Part shown: positions 36,897 to 44,357 of the stretch, one piece after another
Numbering within the stretch: position 1 is the first letter of the stretch
Layout: the number at the start of each line of letters is the position of its first letter
DNA from: CAVTWY01 sp963738615
GTDB taxonomy: Bacteria; Pseudomonadota; Gammaproteobacteria; Burkholderiales; Burkholderiaceae_C
DNA length: 64,000 nucleotides
NCBI GenBank assembly: GCA_963738615.1
Contig: CAVTXI010000004.1
Span: 496,001 to 560,000, forward strand
Direction of reading: 5' to 3'
Program-made: the position numbers and the translations under genes
The notes under the pieces: model-generated
Told to the model about the DNA's origin: nothing
Database searches by the model: none
The model's input: the letters and a program-made list of their open reading frames with translations, nothing else

Positions 36897-37214
36897 TCAG
36901 TCGAGTTGCAGATAGACGCGCTGCCCGTCGATCCGCACCGGGTAGCTGCGCACCGACTCGGTCACCGGGTCGTAGGTCGGCTGGCCGCTGCGCACGTCGA
37001 ACTTGCCCTGATGCAGCGGGCACTCGATCTCGTGGCCTTCGAGGAAGCCGTCGCACAGGCGTGCCTGACCATGGGTGCAGATGTTGTCGGTGGCATAGAC
37101 CTCGTCGCCCACGGTGTAGATCGCGATGTCGCGTCCGCCGACGACGACGCCGATAACGTCGTCGGTGGGGAGGTCGCCGGCCGACAGCGCATCGACCCAG
37201 TTGGATTGGTTCAT
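36897..37214 (-). CDS. nagAb: Rieske [2Fe-2S] ferredoxin of salicylate 5-hydroxylase (NagAb-like)
   Basis: 105 residues. The Rieske cluster ligands are C46 and H48 (NICTHG) and C65 and H68 (ECPLHQG). It passes electrons from an NAD(P)H ferredoxin reductase to the NagGH oxygenase. The sequence has the usual short aromatic-dioxygenase ferredoxin ending (SYPVRIDGQRVYLQLD). The start at 37214 is 8 bases past the small-subunit stop. The matching reductase gene (nagAa) is not in the window, so the reductase must be encoded elsewhere. Confidence 0.9.
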   Translation of the reverse strand: MNQSNWVDALSAGDLPTDDVIGVVVGGRDIAIYTVGDEVYATDNICTHGQARLCDGFLEGHEIECPLHQGKFDVRSGQPTYDPVTESVRSYPVRIDGQRVYLQLD

Positions 37215-37222
37215 CGTGGGCC

Positions 37223-37705
37223 TCAGATCGGATAGATGATGGAGTTGGGGATCATTTCGCTGTCGTAGATGCATTCGCGCGACGCGAACTTGAATCCTTC
37301 GGGCGTGCGCACCACGGTGTCGAGATAGCGGCCGACGTTGAACACAGTCGACGCGTCCGACAGCTTGGTGCGAAAGACCGCGTAGTTCGCCTCGCAGCGG
37401 AACTGCCCGCCCTCGGTGCTGCGCACGACGGGCGTGCCGACGATGTGCCGTTGGTAGTACGGGTCGTGGAACAGCGTCTCCTTGATGCCGTACACGCGGT
37501 CCTTCAACATGCCCTTGCTTGTGAAGGACAGCGTGGCGAGCGGGAAGCCGCGCTCGTGGTTCTCGCGCGGCTGCAAGCGATACACGCACTGCTCGGTGAA
37601 GAACTCGGGCCAGAGGTCCCAGTTGCCGGAGTCCACCGCGCTGGCGTAGTCGGCATAGAGCTGGTTCAGGGCCAGCCAATCCTCGAAGGTCGGGTTGCTT
37701 GCCAT
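37223..37705 (-). CDS. nagH: Salicylate 5-hydroxylase small oxygenase subunit (NagH-like)
   Basis: 160 residues of the ring-hydroxylating dioxygenase beta-subunit fold (NTF2-like). Landmarks are EDWLALNQLYADYASAVDSGNWDLWPEFFTEQCVYRLQPRENHERGFPLA and a C-terminus ending SECIY-like (RECIYDSEMIPNSIIYPI). The beta subunit has no cofactor and stabilises the alpha3beta3 oxygenase. It starts 3 bases after the large-subunit stop, so the two are tightly coupled. The pairing with a NagG-like large subunit supports salicylate 5-hydroxylase over other dioxygenases. Confidence 0.88.
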   Translation of the reverse strand: MASNPTFEDWLALNQLYADYASAVDSGNWDLWPEFFTEQCVYRLQPRENHERGFPLATLSFTSKGMLKDRVYGIKETLFHDPYYQRHIVGTPVVRSTEGGQFRCEANYAVFRTKLSDASTVFNVGRYLDTVVRTPEGFKFASRECIYDSEMIPNSIIYPI

Positions 37706-37708
37706 GGC

Positions 37709-38968
37709 TCAGGCCTCCATCACTTCGCGCCAGTAGCGGTACATGCCGCGGATCAGCGTCTCGGTCACCATGTGCTCGGTGTCCTCGACTTCGCGCCCGC
37801 CCAGTTCGGCCAGGGTGCGATGGAAAGGCTTGCTCTCGAAGGCTTGCTGCGAGAACTCGATCACCTCGCCGTCGTCGGCCGAGACGAAGCCGGCCGGGCC
37901 GAACAGGTTGGCCTGGCGCAGGCGCCGCTGCGTCATCTCGTCGCTGTCGTCGTCGAAGCCGAAGTGGGTCCAGACGAAGTCGAAGCTGCCGTGGCCGCTG
38001 GGCTGAATGTGCCGCGTGCTGACGCTGTTGACCTGCTGCTGCAGGATCACGCTCGGGAAAATCGTCGTCATCACCGCGGTCGGGCCGTTCCACCAAGGTT
38101 CCGGCACGATGTCCAGGAAGCTCGGGTCCTCGAGTTGCATGTTGGCCTTGAAGCTCGACACCTGCGTCACCTGCTCGGCATTGCCGGCGGAGCCTCGCGT
38201 CGAAATCATGGCGGCATGACGATGCTTCTCGTCCATGCGCAACTGCGACTTGTTGTCGGCGCGCCAAAGCCCGAACGTGACGAACCAGGTGTGCAGCAAG
38301 CCCGGGTGGTACGGGTCCTTGATGTTCTCCTGCATCAGTTTCCAGTTGCCCGGAATGCGCTGACGGTTGTAGCCCAGGATCTTCAGCTTGCGGCCGTTGA
38401 ACATGCGGTCGAAGTAGCCGAGGATGGTTGGGCCCAGATACTGCTCGAGAGGCTCGACCTCGTGGTCGAACGACGCGAACACCACGCCGCCACGGCTGGC
38501 CACCGCGAGCTTCGTCAGGCTGTGCTCCTGCGTCTTGAAGTCGGCCGGCATGCCGCCGTGCACCTGCCCGTCCTGCTTGACCCCGCGCCGGAACGGCACG
38601 CCCTGCAGGTCGCCCTTCAGGGTGTAGCTCCACTGGTGGTAGGGGCAGACGAAATCCTTGCGGTTGCCGTGGCGCTCGCGGCAAAAGCGCATGCCGCGGT
38701 GCGCGCACACGTTCTCGAGGACGTTGATGCCGCCGTCGGCATCGCGCGACATGATCACCGAGCGTTCACCGACCACGGTGCGCTTGAAGTCTCCCGGGTT
38801 CGGGATCTCGGCCTCGAGGCCGACGTAGCACCAGTGGCCCTTGTAGAAGAAGCGCTCGAGTTCGCGCTTGTACAGGTCTTCATCGGTGTAGGTCAGGAAA
38901 GGGATGCGCGAGGTGTCTTCGCGCTCCCAGCGCACTTCGGTCGGAAAAATCGTCGGTGTGTCGCTCAT
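37709..38968 (-). CDS. nagG: Salicylate 5-hydroxylase large oxygenase subunit (NagG-like)
   Basis: 419 residues, a Rieske non-heme iron oxygenase alpha subunit. The Rieske site is C88-x-H90 and C108-x-x-H111 (VCAHRGMRFC, CPYHQW). The mononuclear iron is held by H221 and H226 with D218 bridging (ENIKDPYHPGLLH). Long identical-looking stretches to remembered NagG of Ralstonia sp. U2 (for example LYKRELER, NPGDFKRTV, GYNRQRIPGNWKLMQ) support hydroxylation of salicylate to gentisate, though anthranilate-type relatives are close. GGAGACAAG ahead of the ATG at 38968 is a good ribosome binding site. It is the first gene of the nagG-nagH-nagAb operon, divergent from the NahR-type regulator. Confidence 0.92.
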   Translation of the reverse strand: MSDTPTIFPTEVRWEREDTSRIPFLTYTDEDLYKRELERFFYKGHWCYVGLEAEIPNPGDFKRTVVGERSVIMSRDADGGINVLENVCAHRGMRFCRERHGNRKDFVCPYHQWSYTLKGDLQGVPFRRGVKQDGQVHGGMPADFKTQEHSLTKLAVASRGGVVFASFDHEVEPLEQYLGPTILGYFDRMFNGRKLKILGYNRQRIPGNWKLMQENIKDPYHPGLLHTWFVTFGLWRADNKSQLRMDEKHRHAAMISTRGSAGNAEQVTQVSSFKANMQLEDPSFLDIVPEPWWNGPTAVMTTIFPSVILQQQVNSVSTRHIQPSGHGSFDFVWTHFGFDDDSDEMTQRRLRQANLFGPAGFVSADDGEVIEFSQQAFESKPFHRTLAELGGREVEDTEHMVTETLIRGMYRYWREVMEA

Positions 38969-39072
38969 GCTCTTGTCTCCTTCAAGCTGCGGCGGTTGGA
39001 TCTGCACTTCCGTGGGCACGCATCTTCGAGACTGACGCACAATCAGCCAAGAGGATTCTTCGTATACGTCGT

Positions 39073-39087
39073 ATCACCGCCCGTGAT
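39073..39087. promoter_or_regulatory. LysR-type box ATCACCGCCCGTGAT between nagG and nagR
   Basis: A perfect five-base inverted repeat with five-base spacer, containing the T-N11-A core of LysR regulator sites. It lies 25 bases before the nagR start and about 105 bases upstream of nagG, and its right half resembles the TGAT end of the NahR consensus. CGTATACG at 39061-39068 is a second palindrome beside it. The site probably mediates autoregulation and activation of nagG by the adjacent regulator. Confidence 0.55.
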
Positions 39088-39111
39088 GTTGGCGCGAGCC
39101 AAGAGAAACAC

Positions 39112-40056
39112 ATGGAGTTGCACGAAGTCGACCTCAACCTGCTCGTTGTCTTCAACCAACTGCGGGTCGAGCGGCGCGTTTCGAAGGTCGCCGACAACCT
39201 GGGCGTCTCGCAGCCTGCCGTCAGCAACTCGCTGGCGAAGCTGCGCAAGCTCTTCGGCGACGAGCTTTTCCTGCGCACGCCCAAGGGCATGGAGCCGACC
39301 CCCTTCGCTGACCAACTGGCCGAGTCCGTGAGTTATGCGCTGGCCATCATCCACAGCGGCGTCAACCAGCGCACCAGCTTCGACCCTGCAAAGGAGCAGC
39401 GTTCCTTCACCATCGGCATGACCGACATCGGCGAGATCGTCTTCCTGCCCGATCTGATGGCCCGCGTGAAGCAGGGCGCCCCGGGCATTGCGCTGAGCAC
39501 GGTTCGCAACACGGCCATCAACCTGCGCGACGAACTGGAGTCGGGCAAGGTGGACCTCGCGGTCGGCCTGCTGCCTCAGTTGAAGGCGGGGTTTTTTCAG
39601 CGTCGCTTGTTCAAGCAGCGCTACGTCTGCCTGATGCGACGCGGGCACCGGCTCGACAGGAAGCGGATCAGCCTGGCCGAGTACGCCAGCGCCGAGCATC
39701 TGGTGGTCGTCTCCGCCGGCACGGGACACGGCAAGGTGGATGAGTTGCTCCAGCGCAGCGGCATCGAGCGCCGGGTGCAGTTGACGGTGCCGCACTACGT
39801 GAGCGTCGGCCACATCCTGCAGCGATCGGACCTGATCACCACCGTGCCCGACAAGCTGGCGGATCGCCTGTTGGAGCCCTTTGGGCTGGCCAAGGTCGCC
39901 CATCCGGCCAAGCTGCCGGATGTCGCCATCAACGCCTTTTGGCACGCCAAGTACCACCGGTCTCCCGCCAACCGATGGCTGCGCAGCGTGATCTTCGAGC
40001 TCTTCGGCGAGGAGGCCGACGCTCTCGGTAAGGGCTCGGCGCGGCCACGCGACTGA
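39112..40056 (+). CDS. nagR: NahR/NagR-type LysR regulator (salicylate-responsive)
   Basis: 314 residues. The start MELHEVDLNLLVVFNQL and the helix-turn-helix VADNLGVSQPAVSNSLAKLRKLFGDELFLRT are those of NahR/NagR. The effector domain shares VDLAVGLLPQLKAGFFQRRLF, AGTGHGKVDELL, HILQRSDL and AINAFWHAKYH with that subgroup. Such proteins activate aromatic catabolic operons when bound to salicylate. The ATG at 39112 is chosen over the long upstream open frame because family homology begins there. It is intact. Confidence 0.9.
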   Translation: MELHEVDLNLLVVFNQLRVERRVSKVADNLGVSQPAVSNSLAKLRKLFGDELFLRTPKGMEPTPFADQLAESVSYALAIIHSGVNQRTSFDPAKEQRSFTIGMTDIGEIVFLPDLMARVKQGAPGIALSTVRNTAINLRDELESGKVDLAVGLLPQLKAGFFQRRLFKQRYVCLMRRGHRLDRKRISLAEYASAEHLVVVSAGTGHGKVDELLQRSGIERRVQLTVPHYVSVGHILQRSDLITTVPDKLADRLLEPFGLAKVAHPAKLPDVAINAFWHAKYHRSPANRWLRSVIFELFGEEADALGKGSARPRD

Positions 40057-40121
40057 TCAAGGGCGACTTCGCCCGACTGCTGCGCAGTCCAACGGTCCGC
40101 AGCGCAGTACGCGAGCGGGAC

Positions 40122-40280
40122 GTGGACACCGTGCTCAGCACCCAGGAGGCGGCCGATCTGGTCGGCGTATCGCGGCCCTACATCGTGGCCCGCATCGAAG
40201 CCAGCGATATCCGGCGCGAACAGACGCGACGCCGGCGTGCGTTAGGGCAGCTTGGCGCAGAGCTCGACAGAGAGAAAGAT
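40122..40280 (+). pseudogene. Remnant of an excisionase-type HTH antitoxin gene
   Basis: A GTG-started frame reads VLSTQEAADLVGVSRPYIVARIEASDI, the helix-turn-helix of excisionase-family antitoxins that pair with PIN toxins. The usual following recognition part (the N-Q-R-R-V-L-R segment) is absent and the frame jumps straight to REQTRRRRALGQLGAELD, the family's tail, so about 25-30 codons are missing inside. The frame then runs into the tRNA gene without a proper end. Upstream codons (ARLLRSPTVRSAVRERD) fit the family but no good start is seen. No toxin gene follows. Confidence 0.6.
40216..40260. repeat. 45-bp direct repeat, right copy (antitoxin-gene fragment)
   Basis: Same orientation and 39/45 identity to 36575-36619. 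It lies inside the antitoxin remnant and ends 20 bases before the first tRNA-Lys gene. Together the two copies bracket the 3.6-kb salicylate hydroxylase region. Confidence 0.75.
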
Positions 40281-40356
40281 TGGTGGGCCCTGAAGGATTC
40301 GAACCTTCGACCAACGGATTAAGAGTCCGCTGCTCTACCAACTGAGCTAAGGACCC
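40281..40356 (-). tRNA. tRNA-Lys (anticodon CTT)
   Basis: 76 nt including an encoded CCA. The minus strand shows the T-loop GGTTCGAATCC, the D-arm AGCTCAGTTGGTAGAGC, and an anticodon loop CTCTTAA between GCGGA/TCCGT-type stems, which gives anticodon CTT. The acceptor stem GGGTCCT pairs with AGGGCCC with one G-T wobble. It is the nearest RNA gene to the right end of the salicylate island. Confidence 0.95.
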
Positions 40357-40443
40357 GTGTGTGCCTGTCGCTCGCGAGGCGCGAGTGTACGAAAAAAACG
40401 CGTACGAAAAAAAGCGCTTACCGAACGAGCAGAGCGATCACGG

Positions 40444-40519
40444 TGGTGGGTCGTGCAGGATTCGAACCTGCGACCAACGGATTAAAAGTCCGCTGCTCTA
40501 CCAACTGAGCTAACGACCC
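40444..40519 (-). tRNA. tRNA-Lys (anticodon TTT)
   Basis: 76 nt including CCA, same architecture as its neighbour with anticodon loop CTTTTAA, anticodon TTT. The acceptor stem GGGTCGT/ACGACCC is fully paired. The two lysine isoacceptors lie 87 bases apart on the same strand and were probably duplicated from one gene and then diverged, since the D-arm and anticodon stem are identical. Confidence 0.95.
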
Positions 40520-40533
40520 GTGAGAACCGCGGA

Positions 40534-41379
40534 TTATAGAAGGCGGGGCTCGCGGGTCGGCGTTGCAACCGGCAGCGCAAGCCTTACGGCTTCGGCCGCG
40601 GCGGCCATGCCGAAGCTTGCGGTGACCATCACGCTCGAGCCGTAACCGGCGCAGTTGAGTGAACCGTCGATGGCCTGCGCATCGCCGTCGACCGCGCATG
40701 CATCGTCGCCCGACGCGACCTGCGGCATGGCCACAGGTTCACGCGAGAACACGCAGCGCACGCCGAAGGTCTTGTTGCCGCCGCGCAGGCCAGCGTTGTC
40801 GCGTCGCAGGCGCTGGCGCAGCGACGCCAGCAGCGGGTCGTGCGTCACGCGCGCAAGGTCGTCAACGTCGACCGCGGCCGCATCCCGTTTGCCGCCCGCG
40901 GCGCCGACGCACACCAGCGGCACACGCTCACGCAGCGCCCACGCGGCCAACAACGCCTTGGCGCGGACCTGATCGCATGCGTCGATCAGCACGTCGACCG
41001 GCGTCGGCAGCAGTGCCGGCCATGTGCCCTCCTCCACGAACGCATCGACCACATGCACGTGGCACGCGGGGTGGATGGCTGCGATGCGCCGCGCCAGCGC
41101 GTCGCCTTTCGCCATGCCGATGGTGTCGCTCAGCGCCTGCACCTGACGGTTGATGTTCGACTCGGCCACGTGGTCCATGTCGATCAGCACCAGCGTTGCG
41201 ACACCGCTGCGCGCCAGCGCCTCCACGGCCCACGAGCCCACGCCACCCAGGCCGACGACGGCGATGCTTAACGCTCGCAGGCGCGTGTATCCGGCATCGC
41301 CATACAGCCGCCGCAGGCCGCCGAATCGGCGTTCGAGATCGGCGCCGTCGTCGATGGATCGCGGGCTCGTCGCGTCCAT
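40534..41379 (-). CDS. tcdA: tRNA threonylcarbamoyladenosine dehydratase TcdA (CsdL)
   Basis: 281 residues of the ThiF/E1-like family. It uses ATP to cyclise t6A at position 37 of ANN-decoding tRNAs to ct6A. Typical features are ERRFGGLRRLYGDAGYTRL, the nucleotide-binding VVGLGGVGSWAVEALARSG (about 40-58), IDMDHVAESNINRQ, VIDACDQVRAKALL and the C-terminal GSSVMVTASFGMAAAAEAV. The ATG at 41379 overlaps the last base of the stop of the YeeE/YedE gene. It is adjacent to two tRNA-Lys genes whose products are t6A substrates; this may be coincidence. Confidence 0.93.
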   Translation of the reverse strand: MDATSPRSIDDGADLERRFGGLRRLYGDAGYTRLRALSIAVVGLGGVGSWAVEALARSGVATLVLIDMDHVAESNINRQVQALSDTIGMAKGDALARRIAAIHPACHVHVVDAFVEEGTWPALLPTPVDVLIDACDQVRAKALLAAWALRERVPLVCVGAAGGKRDAAAVDVDDLARVTHDPLLASLRQRLRRDNAGLRGGNKTFGVRCVFSREPVAMPQVASGDDACAVDGDAQAIDGSLNCAGYGSSVMVTASFGMAAAAEAVRLALPVATPTREPRLL

Positions 41380-42503
41380 CACGCCATGCGCTCGAGCCGC
41401 CACACCTGGTAGCGCACCGCGAACACCGCACCCGCCACGATGCCGGCCAGCGCGACGAAGCTGCCCAGTGCCAACGTCGACACGCCGGTGATGCCCTGCC
41501 CGATCGTGCAACCCATCGCGGTGACGCCGCCCACGCCCATGAGGACCGCGCCAACGAGGTGGTTGCCCGTGTCTTCCACCGAGCCGAAGCCTTCGAAGCG
41601 GAAGCTGCCGTCCAGCAGCGCGACGACACCCGAGCCGACGATGACCCCGACGGTGGTGACGATGCCGAAGGTCAGCACCTTGCTCTTGTCGCTGAAGAAC
41701 ATCAGCCAGTCGAGCGTGTAGGCGATGGGCGCGACGAATGTCAGGCTCTCCATGCGGCCGGTGTTGGTGGCGACGAATACTTCTTCGAGCGTCTTCGGGT
41801 CTTCGGCGACATAACCCAGGCGGCCCGTTACCCACCAGCCTGCCGCGACGATCACGCCGATGCCCACGCCGCCCAGCAGCACGTCGGCACTGCGCCCCTG
41901 CTCATTCGCGATGGCCCACAGCACGAGCGCGCCACCGATGACGAGCCCCAGCGCAAGCGCCGCCGCACCCTTCGACCAACCGAGCATCGGCGCAGCGACC
42001 GCGGGCAGCGTCTGCGACGTGGCCAACGTGGTCGCGACGGCGTCGACGCTCGACACGCGAAGCACCGCGGTGATGCCCTTCATCGTCGCGAAGGCGCTGA
42101 CGCCCAGCACCACGAACACCACCAGCGACTTCAGGTTGCCCGTGCCCACACGCACCAGCGTTTTGCTGCCGCAGCCCGACGCCAGCACCATGCCGAAGCC
42201 GAACATCAGGCCCCCGACTACGTTCGACAGCCACACCATCTTCGGCGCGGTGTAGAAGGTCTTGGCCGGGTCGATCCATCCCAACGCGGTCATCGCCGCG
42301 AAGCCGATCATCGCAGTGCCGATCGCCAACGCCCACATGCGCGCACGCGACCAGTCACCCATGTTGACCACGTCGGCCACCGCGCCCATGGTGCAGAAAT
42401 GCGTGCGCTGCGCGATGGCGCCGAACAGCACGCCCAGCGCGAAGCCGATCCACAACACCTGTGTCGCAAGCCGGGCGACATCGACCGCATCATTCGTCAT
42501 CAC
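41379..42503 (-). CDS. YeeE/YedE family sulfur-compound transporter (TsuA-like)
   Basis: 374 residues with about nine to ten membrane helices. The family cysteines sit in three conserved loops: RTHFCTMGAVAD, MVLASGCGSKTLVR and TAMGCTIGQGITG. Members such as TsuA take up thiosulfate by relay between such cysteines. No TusA-like or rhodanese gene is adjacent, so the substrate is an inference from family. It overlaps tcdA by one base and is divergent from the OPT transporter, with only 21 bases between their starts. Confidence 0.88.
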   Translation of the reverse strand: MMTNDAVDVARLATQVLWIGFALGVLFGAIAQRTHFCTMGAVADVVNMGDWSRARMWALAIGTAMIGFAAMTALGWIDPAKTFYTAPKMVWLSNVVGGLMFGFGMVLASGCGSKTLVRVGTGNLKSLVVFVVLGVSAFATMKGITAVLRVSSVDAVATTLATSQTLPAVAAPMLGWSKGAAALALGLVIGGALVLWAIANEQGRSADVLLGGVGIGVIVAAGWWVTGRLGYVAEDPKTLEEVFVATNTGRMESLTFVAPIAYTLDWLMFFSDKSKVLTFGIVTTVGVIVGSGVVALLDGSFRFEGFGSVEDTGNHLVGAVLMGVGGVTAMGCTIGQGITGVSTLALGSFVALAGIVAGAVFAVRYQVWRLERMA

Positions 42504-42524
42504 AGGATTCTATGGAGCGAGCCC

Positions 42525-44318
42525 ATGACGATTGCTTCGCTTGGTGCCGACCCGCGCCGTTGGCACTGGCTGCCGCCGGTCGGCAGCGCCGGCTACTACG
42601 TGCTGCTCGGCGCGCTCGGCATGTTCGTACTCGGCCCGCTGGGCGGCGTGACCGCGGCGTTCATGAACTTCTCGCTCGGCTTCTTCATCGGCGGGCAGGT
42701 GCTGGCCGGCATCCTCGGGTCGACCGTGACCTACGGCTACGGCGCCGAGGGCAAACACGGTGCGAACTACATGCAGACGGCGGCAGCGTCGGTCGCGGGC
42801 ATGAGCGGCATGGCGATCGTGCTGCAGGCCATGGTGTGGATGGGCCTGCCGCAGCCGCCGGTGTGGCAGTTGATCCTCTTCATGGGTTCGATCGCGATGT
42901 TCGGTGCCGGCGTCGGCATGCTCTACACGCCGATCCTGGTCGACCGCCTGCAACTGCCCTTCCCTTCGGGCCTGGCGGTCGCGAACATCCTGCGCGCGTT
43001 GACAGACCCGGTGCTGCTGAAGCGTTCGATCGCGCGGCTGGGCGCCGGCATCGCCGTCGGCTTCGCGGGCGGCTTGGCCGCATTCAAGGTCGCGGCGCTG
43101 GGTGCGATCGAGATGTCGATGTCGACGATCGGCGCGGGCATGGTGATTGGCGCGCGCATCGGTGTTCCTGCGCTGGTGGCCGGACTGCTCGGCTACTGGC
43201 TTGTGCCGTGGTTCGTGTCGATCGGTTGGCTCGATCCGGGCGACCCGGCACGCAAGATCACGTTCCTGATCGGCTTGGGGCTGGTGCTGGGCGCGGCGAT
43301 CCTCGACGTGGGACTGATCCTTCGCGAAGCCTGGGCGCGCTGGCGCAACCCGGCGCTGCACGCCGCGGCGCCGCCACAGCAAGCGTGGCAGCGCATGTCG
43401 ATTCCGCGGCTGCTGCTGTGGATCGCGGCGTGGGGCGCGGCGGTGGCGTGGGTCGGCTCGACGGTGCTGCGCCAACCGGTCGGCTTCATCGTGTTCGCGC
43501 TCGCGCTGGTCCTGGTGTTCGCGCTCGTCAACGGCATCGCGCAGGGCATCAGTGACTCGGCGCCGATTTCGTCGGCGTTCGTCGTCAGCGTGGTGCTGAT
43601 GGCCACGCTGGGCCTGCGCGACGCGGGCGTGGGCTTGATGGCGGGCAGCATCCTGCTGGTGTCGTGTGCGGTCGCAAGCGACATGCAGCAGGACCGCTCG
43701 ACCGGCTGGCGTCTGGGCACGCCGCGCGCGATCCAGTTCCGCTTCCAGATCGCGGGGCTCGTCGTCGGCGCGTTTGCATCGGTCGCGTTCGCGAAGCTCT
43801 TCATGGCCGCGTACCCGGTGCTGCTGCTCGACCAGACGGTGATGACAGCCGACCAGCAGCCGGCGCAATGGACTTCGGCGATGACCTACAAGGTGGTGGG
43901 TGCGTTGCGCAGCATCACCGACGTGAAGGCGCACCAGATCACCGCGATGGTTGCCGGCACGTTGCTGGGCTTCGCGATGCAGGTCGCGCGCAAGCTCCTG
44001 TTCGAACGTGACGCTTGGCGCCGTTTTGCGAAGGCAAGCGTCAAAGGCCGCGTCACCGATTGGCTGCTCGACGCGGTGTTTCTGCCCAGCCCGTATGCCA
44101 GTTCGTTCGGAACGTTCTTCCACTGGCCGACGTCGGCATGGCTTGCGGCCGGCAGCGTGGTCGCCGATGTGAGCAAGATGATCGCGCCCGAGCGCAAGGA
44201 CAGCGACGTGCCGTCGGACATGAGCACGGTGTCGCTCGTCGGCGGCGGCCTGATCGCGGGCGACGCGCTGGCGGCGCTGACGTTGGGCGTCGTGGGATTG
44301 CTGGCGGCGCTGGTCTGA
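42525..44318 (+). CDS. OPT-family transporter
   Basis: 597 residues, with about 14 hydrophobic segments. The N-terminus shows LLGALGMFVLGPLGGVTAAFMNFSLGFFIGGQVLAGIL, and later HGANYMQTAAASVAGMSGMA, LPFPSGLAVANILRAL and the C-terminal YASSFGTFFHWPTSAWLAAGSVVADV. The oligopeptide transporter superfamily includes peptide and metal-siderophore importers driven by protons; the substrate here is unknown. The ATG at 42525 has GGAG upstream; the open frame extends over 1.3 kb further upstream through the antisense of the neighbouring genes and is not coding there. Confidence 0.87.
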   Translation: MTIASLGADPRRWHWLPPVGSAGYYVLLGALGMFVLGPLGGVTAAFMNFSLGFFIGGQVLAGILGSTVTYGYGAEGKHGANYMQTAAASVAGMSGMAIVLQAMVWMGLPQPPVWQLILFMGSIAMFGAGVGMLYTPILVDRLQLPFPSGLAVANILRALTDPVLLKRSIARLGAGIAVGFAGGLAAFKVAALGAIEMSMSTIGAGMVIGARIGVPALVAGLLGYWLVPWFVSIGWLDPGDPARKITFLIGLGLVLGAAILDVGLILREAWARWRNPALHAAAPPQQAWQRMSIPRLLLWIAAWGAAVAWVGSTVLRQPVGFIVFALALVLVFALVNGIAQGISDSAPISSAFVVSVVLMATLGLRDAGVGLMAGSILLVSCAVASDMQQDRSTGWRLGTPRAIQFRFQIAGLVVGAFASVAFAKLFMAAYPVLLLDQTVMTADQQPAQWTSAMTYKVVGALRSITDVKAHQITAMVAGTLLGFAMQVARKLLFERDAWRRFAKASVKGRVTDWLLDAVFLPSPYASSFGTFFHWPTSAWLAAGSVVADVSKMIAPERKDSDVPSDMSTVSLVGGGLIAGDALAALTLGVVGLLAALV

Positions 44319-44357
44319 GGGCGGCCGGTGACCCCAGCCAGCCGCCAAGCCTGCCTG

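Noticed and set aside
36897..38708. 603-codon minus-strand frame through the nag genes, as a single long protein
   Set aside because: Only its last 105 codons (ferredoxin) are coding; upstream it is an out-of-frame reading of the NagG and NagH genes, which have their own frames with complete motifs.
41196..42524. Upstream extension of the OPT transporter to a 1040-residue product
   Set aside because: The extra 443 codons lie antisense to tcdA and the YeeE/YedE gene and are His/Arg/Asp-rich without a fold. A ribosome binding site and membrane start lie at 42525.
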